Notes: generated from the sequence alone by a model not told the origin. Positions 42,724-54,313 are shown, numbered from the stretch's first letter. The stretch: DNA of 64,000 nt from Adenophora triphylla var. japonica (GCA_022495995.1 JAFEMH010004900.1:62001-126000), one strand, 5' to 3'. A program made the numbers and translations.

Positions 42724-44277
42724 ATGGAGCACTATAGTTGAGAAGTAGCTTCCCGGGAACATCAATTTCATCAGGACTTTGTCGAAATTTGGGGATTTCA
42801 TATGAGGCATCATAGGCAAGTTATTGACAAGCGGTACAATATGCCATGCATTTAGCCCTTGAAAGACTGGAGGATCGACTGGGATTTGCCCCGGGCTGCA
42901 TCCTGCTTTTGGGATTCAGAGTGGCACGTCTTTACTCTGTCATATAATGATCTGACACCAACCATGGAGGACTTCAGGGCATTGACAGGCCTGGGCAAGG
43001 CGGAGATTGTAGCATTTCCACGGGACGGATGGGCAGTTGTGGAGCAGTTATCGGGCTTCCTGTGTCCACAATGGATCAGTGCCATCTATGATTCTGGTAA
43101 CGGGTCCATAGACTTGACTCGCATGGCTAGGTTACGCCCGTCCGCCCCGAGCCGTTCGATCTTTCTACGTCTCTCGATATATTTATATTGCTTACCCCGT
43201 CGCCCCATTATTTCGTGGGTATATCGGAGTCCGCCTCGGGCACATTCATCGAGATTGTTGGACAACCGAGGTGATCGAGGTGTGGATCTTCGCCAAATCC
43301 GGTCCGACAAGAGCGAGATGGATATCGTACCACCGTCGGCCGAGAAATATCATGGTATTGATAGGTGGCCGGAGGATCTGACATGGGTGCAGTGCCCCGC
43401 TTACTATCTCTATGGCTTTACGAGAGGTTGCGCTTGATCATGCCACTACTGTAGGGACTGCACGGCAATGCCTTGGGTGACAGTGGCAATGCAGATGTTG
43501 AGAGATGCGGTTGCCGATAGTTGGCGATGAGATTGACGTGATACTGACTGGCTGATCTAAGCTTTTGTATTCCGGATGGAGGCTACACTACCATGAGGGA
43601 CATTCAAGATGGGTCGGTGGTAGTTAGTCAGCCCGGTTACATGTATCCTCTTGTCTCCCATCATTAGTGATCGACAAGATGGGTACCCGCAAGCAGATTG
43701 TCAAGACTTTGAGGGAGAGACCGATGACCGATACCGTCCCGATGAGCATGGCCGAGCCCCGCATCATGCAGCTTTTTCAAAGAAATCTTTTCTCGGAGGG
43801 TTTTCTCGCCTACACGGACACTTCTTCGCCAAAACCCGAGGGATCACATTCTTGACCACGTAATATCTGATCCGTATGAGGAGCAACGGGGTCCCGGTGC
43901 AACATGATAGAGGCTCGCCGTCGGGAATGCCTTGGGAGCGTACTATCCGACCACCTCGATCTTTCGTAGATGCGGAGTCAGGGAACCAAGATGATGTCAC
44001 TGGTGATGTTGCCGAGGACTATCGGAGGCAAGAGCTTTGGAGAGCTGCTATGAGAGATGATCCCAAGGTGATAGCTCGCAGAGAGGCCTTGAGGCAAGAG
44101 AGGATTGCTAGGGCAGCTTTGAGAGAGACTGGGCTGATCGATCCGCCGACTCACACTATACGCGAGCTAGGACGAGCTCAAACTGACCTATTCGACATTC
44201 CTAGGCCAAAGACCTCCCGGGGACCGAGGAAGAGGAAGAGTAGAGACTCAAATTCAGGAGCGGGAACGAACTCCTAG
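42724..44277 (+). pseudogene. T4 antisense gene, DUF7745/plant-mobile-domain-like, broken
   Basis: Homologous to 12352-13905. The likely original start is ATG 42724, in frame 39 codons before 42841. In-frame TGA (42739-42741) and TAG (42853-42855, TGG in T2) end it early. From about 43065 to 43985 it differs from T2 almost only at CTG and CAG sites, which are replaced by CCG, CGG, CG or TCG and cause several frameshifts. Outside that patch (42742-43060, and 43990 to the stop) it is nearly identical to T2. The C-terminus GPRKRKSRDSNSGAG is kept. Function unknown. Confidence 0.75.
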
Positions 44278-44906
44278 ATGCTTTATTGAGAGATAGGAGA
44301 CACTTTTATTTGTGTACTTCTATTTCTGAGAAAGAGATTATTGTATGGAACATGAGTATCCCCAATTGCTTATTGCAGACACAAATAGATGTTAAAATTT
44401 TGAAAATTTTATTGTTTTATTCGCAGCAGGTTATATGAGTCGAAAGAAGGCTGTGCTTAAACTCATCAAAAAGAATATTAACTTGTAATGGATCTTTGAA
44501 TAGCTTTGGAGTTGTAATCAAAACACATTTTGGCAATTTGAAAGCACCATCTATTTGACAAGATTTGAGATTTTGCAGCATTTTAGACCGAACCACAAGT
44601 AGTTGCCTACGTTCCCCTTTTACAAAGAGAACTAAGGGGCTCAGGTCTCCGTAGTTCGACTCAATTAACTTTGGTGTTTAAGAAAGGGGATATAGAAGAG
44701 GGACATGGTGCAACCCTGTTTTTTACCTAAACTGCCCATTTTTAGGGTTTTCAGTCCAGTTGGGTATATTCTTTTAGCACCGGGCGCGTCCGTTATTTTT
44801 GCATGGACTGCCTTTTGAGAGGTTTTCAGTCTCATCTGGGACAATTTTATCGCGCCTTTTATTCATCATTTTTTTTTATTTATTTATACAGATGGGGAAG
44901 ACTCGA
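44278..44906. promoter_or_regulatory. T4 convergent spacer with conserved stem-loop
   Basis: Near-identical to 13906-14534 of T2. The stem-loop arms are CTACG 44607-44611 and CGTAG 44650-44654, around CCCCTT...AAGGGG. Confidence 0.6.
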
Positions 44907-45175
44907 TCAGATATAGTACCGCCGCAGCTTGTCGCCGTTGACCGGGTGCAAGAACGGATTGCCATCCAAATCTGTCAGCTGCATAGCTCTTCCGGAGAAG
45001 ATTTTCTTTACCAAGAACGGCCCAACCCAGACAGGTGCCCATTTGCCCAATGTACTTCTCTGATTTAATGGCTTCATCTTGAGGACTAGTTCACCAACCT
45101 TGATATCCCGAGGTTTCACCTTCTTGTCGAAAGCACGAGCCATTCTCTTCTGATACGCCCGATTATGCTCCATAG
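44907..45175 (-). CDS. T4 integrase C-terminal end
   Basis: The last 88 codons of pol, from MEHNRAYQKRMARAF to GDKLRRYYI and stop. One residue differs from T2 over this stretch (R for S in LNQRSTLGKWAP). T5 is inserted immediately upstream, and the rest of T4 pol is not in the window; it would lie beyond the right end of T5. Confidence 0.85.
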
Positions 45176-47157
45176 TGAAATTACTCGGATTCGCGCGAGC
45201 GAAGGCGGTTGTCTTTCGGGGAGGGGTTGGTGTCTGAAACCTCGCTTCATGGGAAGGAAAAATGAGGAGTCGCCACGCGGTTTTTGTATTTTGAGCCCAA
45301 ACGTTGAGAAACGGCTATTGTGAAAAGGTGTCGTTTTTATTGGTAGCAAAAACTTAGGAAAAGGCTTTGAAAATGGGGATCATTTTTATTGGCAGCAAAA
45401 ACGAGTAAAAATCTTTTTTGTACCAGAGATTGTTTGGTTCGGAGGTCAAGTTACGTTTCGGGTAGAGTATTACGAGATCGCCCGAAACGCCTCGCATGAC
45501 GAGTCTTTCTACCTTTCTCGAAATCGTGTGTGTGTGTGTGTGTTTGTCTTTTGAAATGGGGGCTTGAATGACAAGCTTAATCTTGGTTTGAATGACAAAC
45601 GTTGATTAGGTGACTTTGTTTGAAAAGACGAGCGTTTGAATGACAAACGTCGGTTTTGAGTTTGAAATGAGCGTTTGCGTGGCAAACGTCGATTTTGAGT
45701 TTAAAATGAGTTCGAAGGTCGAACTCCGGTTTTTTTGAACCGGGCGTTACATTGTTAACGATTTTTACGGGAAAATGCGTATTAAATGATTTTGAGTGTC
45801 AAATGGCGGCTTTTAGTTTGAAGATGAGCATTCGGAGGCCGAACGTCATTTCGCGTTTTTGAAAGAGAGTTCGACGGACGAACTCCGGTTTTGAACCGGG
45901 CATTACATTGTTAACGATTTTTACGGGAAAATGCGTATTAAATGATATGCGATCAACGAATCGGGTTGCGACTGACTTTGAAAAGTAAATACTATCACGA
46001 TCCAAACGGGTCGGACTTTGTAAATGACAAGATTTAAAGTGCGGTATCAACGGAATCAAACGATCCGGATTTGTAAATGACGATCAACGAGGCCAAACGG
46101 CTCGGATTTGTAAATGACGATCAACGAGGCCAAACGGCTCGGATTTGTAAATGACAGAAATTAAAATGACGATCGACGGATCGATCGATCCGGAATTGGT
46201 AAATGACAATAAAAGTAAACGGAACGGGGTCGGAACGCCGTTTTAACTCGTGATTACTTCTCTTACGGAAAGAGAAGAGGATCGAGGGGCTAAAACATAT
46301 CGGACCCCGTTAGACGGAGGCGTCTACATTTCGATAACGACGTTCGAAACGGTTGTAGCGACTGGCGCGTAAATCGAGACAAAAACGAGAGATTTAGAGA
46401 GAGGGAGTTATACCTATGGCTAGGGTTGACTCCTTTGGCTCGGGAGGTGTGTACGGGACACGGAAAGTGATTCGAAAGGTTGTTTCGAAGTAGTAAGGTG
46501 CGTATTTGATCGAAATACGAAGGTTTCACGCGAATCGAGACGAAACGGGAGCTCAAGGGGTGAAACCGCTTAGGGCCGTGAGGTAGTGAATTTTTGGTGT
46601 TAAAATCCCTCTTTTGCCTTTGACAAAGAACTTCTATTTATAGGGTGAAAATTGCGTAGGAGTCCTGACGGACTTGGACCGAATCCAGGGGTTTTTGGGT
46701 ATTTTGGAAACTGGGACTTGTCGGGCAATTTCAGAAAGTGCACAGGAGTCCGGCACGGACTTTGACCGTATACCAGTGGGTATTTTAGTCTTCTCCATTT
46801 GAATTTGATTGAAGGGTTACTAGAGGGAGGTGGCATGCGTGCCAAGTGTCCCTCTCGAGTCACCACCATGTGGGATTTTGTCCCCCTGTCCCGCTTTGTC
46901 CGTTTTTTAAAATAACAAACTCCGGAAAATGTCCGAAACGCCCGAAAGTGCCGAAAATGCTTTCAGTGAAAGCCATACTTTTACGTGAGATGACACGTGT
47001 TAAGTACGGTTCGACGTCGGATGCACGGGCAGTCCCCGGACGTCTCGTTGGCACAAAGAACGGGAGTTTAACGAGTTCCGGTTAACCCGGAGCGGGCGCT
47101 AACGGATTTCGGTTAACTTTCCGACGGATTTGGACGATCCGGATTTGGGTACTTACA
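45176..47157 (-). repeat. T5 3' LTR
   Basis: 1982 bp, starting TGAAATTACTCGG and ending GGGTACTTACA, followed by CTAGCCCTCGCC (on the minus strand: purine tract, then TGTAAGTA). A minus-strand TATA box (TATAAATAG, 46641-46633) is present. Internal duplications: about 80 bp at 45715-45795 and 45865-45950 (GTTACATTGTTAACGA core), and a 37-bp repeat at 46081-46153. The expected target duplication is CATAG (45171-45175); the other copy lies outside the window. Confidence 0.85.
46633..46641 (-). promoter_or_regulatory. TATA box of T5 LTR
   Basis: TATAAATAG on the minus strand, the likely promoter of the T5 genomic RNA in the matching 5' LTR. Confidence 0.55.
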
Positions 47158-47285
47158 GCTAGCCCTCGCCGACGTCACTTCCGAAGGAGGTGGGGTCGTT
47201 GAAAAAGATAAGGATCCAAATCGGGATGCCTTACTTTGAAAGAGACCCGCGGCGCCGATGGCCGGACCCTTAGCGGAAAGGATTC

Positions 47286-47320
47286 CTACGTATCCCGAGC
47301 GGGAATCAAGCCGATCGTAG
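47286..47320. promoter_or_regulatory. CTACG/CGTAG stem-loop, T5 near LTR
   Basis: CTACG 47286-47290 and CGTAG 47316-47320, with inner stem TCCC/GGGA and loop GAGC. Same position relative to the LTR as in T4. Confidence 0.55.
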
Positions 47321-47844
47321 TTCGAAAGGGTGCAAGGGCCGCGCACGGGGACCTTGACCCGAGCGAGACGTTAGGAGGCGTCTAAACCCGGATGAGACCA
47401 TTCGCGAGGTACCTGTACTCGAATGGAGACCGTTGGGAGGCGTCCGAACCTCGGGACTTCTGAAACCTTCGAGGGCGCGTGGCGCCTCAAACCGGAGTTG
47501 CGATGCTGACGAGGGCGTTCGTGCCTCGGGTGCCGGGCTTATTGTCGCTGCCAGTTTATCCCGCCGGGATGAGCATTCGGGCTTACCTGGATGGCCGAAG
47601 AGGGATTGTTGTGCGGGCTTATTGCAACTGCCGCTGAGGTGGAACGATCGGGCTTACGACTGGCGGCCGGGGAGATGAATGTTCACTTGCTGAAGTGAAA
47701 AGGTGTTCGGGCTTACGAGGATGGCCGAAGATGGATTGTTGCAAGGCGTTCGTGCCTTGGGGTTCGGGCTTATTGCTGCTGCCGGGAAGACGAACAGCGA
47801 AGGTCTCGATAGGAGAGTGGAGGTCGGACCGCGAAGGTCGGGAT
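47321..47844. other. T5 3' untranslated region, degenerate repeats
   Basis: Short repeated words such as TTCGGGCTTA, GAGGATGGCCGAAG and TATTGC(A/T)(A/G)CTGCCG suggest a decayed tandem array. No gene. Confidence 0.5.
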
Positions 47845-48955
47845 TGACTGTTTGAGATCGGACCGTGAAAGGTCGCGGTTGAGACTTTGAAATCGGACCA
47901 TGAAAGGTCGCGATTGAGGCTTTGAATCGGACCGTGAAAGGTCGCGATTGAGAATTGAAATCGGACCGTGAAAGGTCGCGATTGAGAATTGAAATCGGAC
48001 CGTGAAAGGTCGCGATTAAGAGATTGAAATCGGACCGTGAAAGGTCACGATTGAGAGTTGAAATCGGACCGTGAAAGGTCGCGATTGAGACTTTGAAATC
48101 GGACCGTGAAAGGTCGCGATTGAAAGTTGAAATCGGACCGTGAAAGGTCGCGATTAAGACTTTGAAATCGGACCGTGAAAGGTCGCGATTGAGGATTGAA
48201 ATCGGACCGTGAAAGGTCGCGATTGAGAATTGAAATCGGACCGTGAAAGGTCGCGATTGAGGATTGAAATCGGACCGTGAAAGGTCGCGATTGAGATTGA
48301 GATTGAAATCGGACCGTGAAAGGTCGCGATTGAGACTTGAAATCGACCGTGAAAGGTCGCGATTGAGACTTGAAATCGGACCGTGAAAGGTCGCGATGGG
48401 AGATTGAAATAGGACCGTGAAAGGTCGCGATTGAGAATTGAATCGGACCGTGAAAGGTCGCGATTGAGAATTGAAATCGGACCGTGAAAGGTCGCGATTG
48501 AGAATTGAAATCGGACCGTGAAAGGTCGCGATTGAGAATTGAAATCGGACCGTGAAAGGTCGCGATTGAGACTTGAAATCGGACCGTGAAAGGTCGCGAT
48601 TGAGACTTGAAATCGGACCGTGAAAGGTCGCGATTGAGAATTGAAATCGGACCGTGAAAGGTCGCGATTGAGGATTTGAAATCGGACCGTGAAAGGTCGC
48701 GATTGAGAATTGAAATCGGACCGTGAAAGGTCGCGATTGAGAATTTGAAATCGGACCGTGAAAGGTCGCGATTGAGAATTGAAATCGGACCGTGAAAGGT
48801 CGCGATTGAGAATTGAAATCGGACCGTGAAAGGTCGCGATTGAGACTTTGAAATCGGACCGTGAAAGGTCGCGATTGAGAATTGAAATCGGACCGTGAAA
48901 GGTCGCGATTGAGAATTGAAATCGGACCGTGAAAGGTCGCGATTGAGAATATAAT
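47845..48955 (+). repeat. T5 34-bp tandem array, about 32 copies
   Basis: The unit contains GGACCGTGAAAGGTCGCGAT and most copies are 34 bp (for example 48481 to 48515). Each has an inner dyad GACC...GGTC. Copies differ mostly at the junction (GAATTG, GACTTTG, GGATTG). It is continuous, without unique spacers. The minus strand is free of stops in all three frames for over 900 bp, purely because of the repeat. Confidence 0.95.
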
Positions 48956-49338
48956 TGATGGTAAAAACCATTAGGAATTTTAACGTCTGGAGACGAGCGT
49001 TAGTGAAAACTAACTGAGAATTTATCCTCGGGGGATGGGGTGTTAGAAATGTCTAACTGGGGGAAATTTTACACTTTTGGGGGCCAAAAGTGGTAAAATT
49101 GAAACTGCGAAAAACTGAGGGGCCAAAGTGGCAAAAAATTTTCTGGTGCAATAAGGGTCCGGCCGGACTTTTACTGAATTTGACAAAGCCCTATTCAACC
49201 GAGGCCGAGGAAGAAGAAGTCATTTTCTTTCATTGTTGCCGGCGAGAGAGGAGAGAAAAGAGAGAAAATTCCAACCCAAATTGCAAGGTTTGCTCGAATT
49301 TGTGAAGGAAATTTGCTATCGAAGGTGAAGGAGTACCA
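48956..49338. other. T5 leader of the plus-strand gene
   Basis: No gene. GC-poor sequence leads into a GA-rich leader (AGAGAGGAGAGAAAAGAG, about 49235-49260) before ATG 49339. No clear TATA box. Confidence 0.4.
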
Positions 49339-51980
49339 ATGGCTCGCCACGGAAGGACCGATGACGAAAGAACTCGATTGGTTCGACCATTCGAACCATT
49401 GCACATCCATTGAATCCGGCGGAGTTTTATCCGGCGAGGGATAGACACAACTCCAAGGATGGGATCGAGAGACAAGTAAGTTTCTTACAAATTCCATTAA
49501 TTTTAAGAATGTGCATTCTTTAAATGTTAGAAATTTGCTAGGAATGAACTTAGGGATTTTGGTGCTTGAATTGGGGCTTTTGACTTTGCCATGAATTGTT
49601 GTCGAAATTGACTAGGATGTAGTTCAATTGACACTATGGGTGGATGACATAAAAATTTTGGTTGCAAAATTCCATGTCTAGATGCATTTTCCAAAATTAA
49701 AGTAGCTTTAATTCGGGACGGAGTAAATTTTCGAAAAATTCGAAAGAGATTTGAAAGTTCCGGATTCGACTGAGTTTTCGAAAGATTTTGAAAGTTCCGG
49801 ATTCGACGGAGTTTTCGAAAGATTTTGAAAGTTCCGGATTCGACGGAGTTTTCGAAATGTTTTGAAAGTTCCGGATTCGACGGAGTTTTCGAAATGATTT
49901 TGAAAGTTCCGGATTCGACGGAGTTTTCGAAATGTTTTGAAAGTTCCGGATTCGACGGAGTTTTCAAAATGATGGGAATATACGTAGGAAATGAATGAGA
50001 ACCGTATCTGCATTGCATCCTTTTGACATGCGTTGGTGCATTTTGTTGACGTTGCTTCGTCTTGTTTGTCCTCAGGGGACAGGGAGGTTGATACTCACAA
50101 CCGTAAGAGTCGGGGTGCCTTTGAGGCGGTGCGAGCATTGTGGGACATTATCCCTGACGTGGCTCGAGAGGGAGAGAGGAGTCCGCGGCACCGGTGCTTG
50201 ACTCCGGTTGGCCGGGTTCATCGCCGTGGCCGCGACAAACCGATACGCCGAGGGCCAGTCTATGTATGTTGCTCGAGCGAGTATTGGTGGGATACGACCC
50301 ACACTTTCCATTTCGTATGGGGAGGCGACGGTGACTCCCACGGATTTTGCCGCTATCACCGGGTTGCCGACTTATGGCAACACGCCGGTGCTGGTTGATG
50401 GTTACACCCCTGAGCAGCTTGTCCGGGCTGCCGGGTTTTGATATTACCGATGCCAGGGGCTTAGGCATTCTGCACAGCCGATGGAGAGGCATCTCGGAGG
50501 CGGGTGTCGCCGCTTATCCGGCCGGGTCCTCGAGGATGACCGCGGAGCGCCCGGCTCGAGGGTTCCTTTGGTTTGCGCCGTCGCCGACTTTATTCCCGAC
50601 TTCGACACGTCTTGTCACTTCCCTTTGCTCGGGTCGCCGGTAGACTTGGATGCCGTGAGGGGGTTTGCGTGGGGGAGGCCGGATCGGCCGAGCTCTACCA
50701 TTCCCTCGGACAGTTCTCGCGGGGAGAGGAGCACTCCTTTAGCCGCTTCACGCCCGTCTTGGATGTAAGTTTACGTACTTTTTCTCTTCCTTGCCTCTTT
50801 TATGTACTCGTATGTATCTCGCTTTCAGAGCCGACATAACTTTCCATTCTCTTGCGGTGTCCGGGTGCTACGAGGTGTTCAAATTCCGTTGTGCTTGGGA
50901 CATCAAGGAGCCGTACCGACTCCCCGTTCCCCGCCATGCCGATTTGGCGTAAGAAAGCGAAGAGGGCGGTCTCTTCGAGAGTTGGCACTCGAGTGTCGTA
51001 CGAGGAGGTGTCTCGTGCACCGAACCGGAGTTCTCTCGAGAGGATCCACTCGACCCGGTGGAGTAGGTTCGATGCCGTCGCCGTTCGCATTGCCGCCGAG
51101 ACTACACGGCGGCGGAAGCTCCCGGTGGGACTTCACCGCGACGCCATGTATCTCGGGGAGAGGGTGACTCGTCAAAGATAGCCGGGTCCCTTCCTTCGTG
51201 CCGTGGATCCTCCTTTGTACATGCAAAGATCCCCTGAGATGCCGATGGATGAGCCGGAGGGGTACATACAGTGGCGTGTACTACACCGAGTACATCATAG
51301 CGGGGCCGCCTATGATGTTTTCTTGAGGATGAGGCCGAGGAGCCCGCAGTGCAAAGATAGAGAGGGCGAGGTCCCCGGAGGTCCTCGAGATTTTCCGGTC
51401 CCGCGAGCTAGGCCGGCGCACGAGGGGCCGGACGGTTCGCGTAGGCGACTTGTGATCCCGCTCCCGCCGAGCCGAGACCACGATACAGGCGGACCCCAAT
51501 GCTTCTGTGAGCACCCTTTTTGATTTTCTCGCATTTGATAGTAGCATTCTCGCAAATGTTGCATCCGTACTTTCGCTTGCTTTCCGATGACTTTCCCGGT
51601 TCGCAGTATCCGGCCGTACGTACAATGACGCCACGAGGCCGGTGGACGGGTGGTCCGCCTATGCTAGGAGGCTCGTGGAGTTCATGCGGTGCGCCTCCCT
51701 GAGGAGCGTGGACGTCCGTGATCGGGGGCCGTCTAGGCCGAGAGATTCGCCCGCTCCCACAAATGGTGGGGAGGACTTTACACAGGGTTCGCGCTCGCGG
51801 CGGAACGGCTGGATTTGGAGCTCCTTCTTCCGCGCACTCGGGCGCGAGAGGGGGAGTCCTCGAGTTCGCGTACTCCGAGGAGGCCCTTCGCCTATTCCCT
51901 ACCGGGAGGAGTTTGGCGAGTTCCCGTTTGCGACGGATCCGGCAAATGGCGGAGCAAGACGTCGAGTGTACGGATGACGA
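49339..51980 (+). pseudogene. T5 plus-strand plant-mobile-domain gene with introns
   Basis: Exon 1 starts at ATG 49339 (MARHGRTDDERTRLVRPF) and ends before GTAAGT at 49476. An acceptor CTCAG ends at 50075. Exon 2 carries WWDTTHTFHF, YGEATVTPTDFAAITGLPTYG and DLDAVRGFAWG...YHSLGQFSRG, strong plant mobile domain (PMD) features. A second intron (GTAAGT at 50765, CAG ending 50828) and a third (GTGAGC at 51507, TTCGCAG ending 51606) follow. The later exons are arginine-rich, with RMRPRS and basic C-terminal text. Several frameshifts break it; some may be sequence errors, since CTG/CAG sites are rare here. PMD proteins have roles in transposon silencing in plants and are also carried by retroelements. 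Which applies here is open. Confidence 0.6.
49748..49975 (+). repeat. 37-bp minisatellite in intron 1 of the PMD gene
   Basis: GAAAGTTCCGGATTCGACGG recurs with TTCCGG at 49758, 49795, 49832, 49869, 49907 and 49944 (37-38-bp spacing). Confidence 0.9.
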
Positions 51981-52689
51981 GCAGACTCGCAGTAGTCCCT
52001 TTTTTACCGCTTTCTTTCTTTACCGCTTTGTTTAGACAAAATGCATGTATTTGTCAGAACAAATTTTGATTTGAACCGTATTTGCAAAAAGGCGCCCGTG
52101 GGGCGGAACTCCGTATTTCGCATATTTATTCTCGTGATCACCTTCTCGTTATTTTTGGCAAATAAGGAAGTAGGTTAATCAAAAATAAATAAAATGAGAA
52201 ATGCATTAAAAATTGAACGGGTCAAAAATTAAGCATGTATGCACTAATTATTAATTATTTGCACCGTTGCACGAGCCCTGGGCGGAAGGGATACCGATAT
52301 TTGTTGCATGAAACCATGGGCAAGACGCAGATTTCTCAAAGGTGAACAGGAGTTGCTTGGAAATGTTTCCAATTTAGGGGCAATGGGTCAGCAGAGTTGA
52401 CCAAGTCAATCGGCAGAGGAGTCCGGCCGGACTTGGAATGAATTTCCAGATTCTTTAAATTGCGCTTCACTTTGCAATTGTTTAAGAAACTCGCGCATAG
52501 TTTTTTGTTCATCCGTCAATTCCTTTCCATTTCTTAAGGTTCCCTTCATTTTCTCGACATGGCTCCTTTCCCAAGTTATCGTCTCTGATGCAAGAGCGAT
52601 ATTTGGACAACTTTCGCCGTGGGTACGGAACCACACGAGGCGTAACAAAAGGTTTTTCAAGGTCAGTTACTGATTAAATCTGCTTTGGG
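51981..52689. other. Gene-free spacer in T5
   Basis: AT-richer sequence between the two plus-strand genes. No convincing coding frame. Confidence 0.4.
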
Positions 52690-53998
52690 CTTTCAAGGAG
52701 CTCATGCCGATTGGGATCTTTTGAGAGCCGCGTCTCGGTTCTCGGGACGCACGGAGGAATGTGTACAGCTTTTCGTACAACGAAATCACTCCTACGTTTG
52801 AAGATTTCCGGCCATTCGGGAGGACCCGAGACGGAACCTAGTTCTTCCGTATGGCCGGTGGCATGGCCACCGTTGAGAAGCTAGTGTCTTTGTTTGGTAT
52901 CTCGGCCGGAGAAGCATACGGGATGCCGATACAGATACCGATTACGTTGACATTTCGGACCGCCCGAAAGATTTGCCTGAGCCGAGGGGAGCGTCTTTTC
53001 GTGGGACGCGTTTGCTCGTGCGCGATTGCTACTCGTTCACATTCACGTCTTCGGGTGTGTGCCATCACAAAGGTCCCGGACCTAGTGAGGCAAAGGCCGA
53101 GTGGGGGAGACATCGTGCCGGTCTTGGGCGAGACGTTCCCGGGCATAGGCCGGATGGCGACCGGTAGCCGATACATGTGGGGAGGGAGTCCCGCTATGCC
53201 GACCATGTGGCCGAGGGAGAGGCCGCAGATGATGCCCGAGGTGCCAATGTCTTGTGACGCTTGGTCTTTCTCGCGACGTCCTTCCGGTGATAGGGGGCGA
53301 TCAGCCGAGCCGGAGCTCGGATGGCCGCACTTTGCACGCATCACTTGCGATGGTGGGTTCCCCATTGGAAGTTACAGCACTTGTAGGACCACTCAGAGGG
53401 TCCGTTGATCGTCGAGTGCCGGGCCGTCTCGCACGTCTTTCTATATTCCATCATTGGTTCTGCGACAAGACGGGCCGGAGCAGATGCCACCGACCGATCC
53501 GAGTTATGCCGCTACCTTTGAGGTGGGATCTTGCGGATGGAAGATCCTTCGACGCTATTGCCGATCACCCGTGGTGGCAATACGCGTCCTTTCCCGCTGT
53601 GGTTCTCTTTCACCGAGAGAGGGCATTGTTCGTCGACGCAGATCCGAACCGGTACGAAGAGTGTATAGGGGAGACACAGATGGCTATCTTGTGGAGACGG
53701 AGTGAGCCGTCGGGTGCCGATCACCCGGACACTCGACCTTGAGGAGGACAAGCAAGTGGCTAACCCCGGGAATCGTACGGCGATGCCATGGCCGACATGA
53801 GGCAAGTGCCGATCGGAGGCCAATCAAAGCACCGCGATGATGGCTCGAAGCGAGGCGGCTCGAGACAGAGCTAGAGAAAGGGTCGCGCTGACAGCCACAA
53901 GCTTGACGGAGGCGTCGGGAAGAGTCCCCGAGCTGTAGAAGGCCTACCGGAATATTTCCCGCGAAGGTGAAGAACACTCGCCGGGGAAAAGGGAAGGG
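52690..53998 (+). pseudogene. T5 antisense gene, divergent homologue of the T2 extra gene
   Basis: Begins with DWDLLRAASRFS, then FSYNEITPTFEDFRP in shifting frames, matching the WDLLRAAS...YNDLTPTMEDFRAL block of T2. The middle is readable only in pieces (52851-53408, 53254-53742). The C-terminal part is rich in arginine and glutamate and ends in KGKGKKDEGPSTGN. The gene is followed, as in T2 and T4, by the convergent spacer and by integrase on the minus strand. Frameshifts are frequent; at several of them the T2 paralogue has CTG or CAG where T5 has CG. Confidence 0.65.
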
Positions 53999-54268
53999 GA
54001 AGAAGGATGAAGGACCTAGTACGGGAAACTAGGTTGACCTTGCCGTCCGTGAGTATCCACCCATTGTCATTGCGTACACATTAATTGATTAATGTTTTAT
54101 TGTAGTTTTGCTAGCGTGTAGCGAGTCAAGAGTTGACCGTGCTTGAACTCATCAAAGAATGTTTTAACCGTTATGAATTTGTAGGTTAAATGAAAAGAGT
54201 TTTTCGAAACACAAGCAATTGATGCTTATTGTATTTTTTTGTTTTTTAGACCGAACCAATGATGGCCG

Positions 54269-54313
54269 CCACGTTCCCTTTTACAATTGGACTAAGGGGC
54301 TCAGTCACCGTAG
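54269..54313. promoter_or_regulatory. Stem-loop in T5 convergent spacer
   Basis: CCACG (54269-54273) faces CGTAG (54309-54313) with one mismatch. The inner CCCTT...AAGGG stem is kept. Homologous to the T2 and T4 sites. Confidence 0.5.

Larger units (their letters stand above)
39551..45175 (-). mobile_element. T4: Tat-type element of the T2 family, truncated by T5
   Basis: From left to right: 3' LTR (39551-40946), 3' untranslated region with two tandem arrays (40947-42700), plus-strand antisense gene (42724-44277), convergent spacer with stem-loop, and the last 88 codons of pol on the minus strand (45173-44907). Spacer and pol end are more than 95% like T2 by eye. Pol is cut exactly after CCATAG at 45175; in T2 the same sequence continues CCTTTAATC. 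T4 itself starts inside T3 integrase. Confidence 0.8.

Noticed and set aside
47845..48955. CRISPR-like regular array
   Set aside because: Units are continuous 34-mers with no unique spacers, in plant retroelement DNA with no cas genes. It is a simple tandem repeat.
48045..48971. 308-codon minus-strand protein
   Set aside because: It is only the translation of the 34-bp repeat through three frames. No start context or non-repeat sequence.
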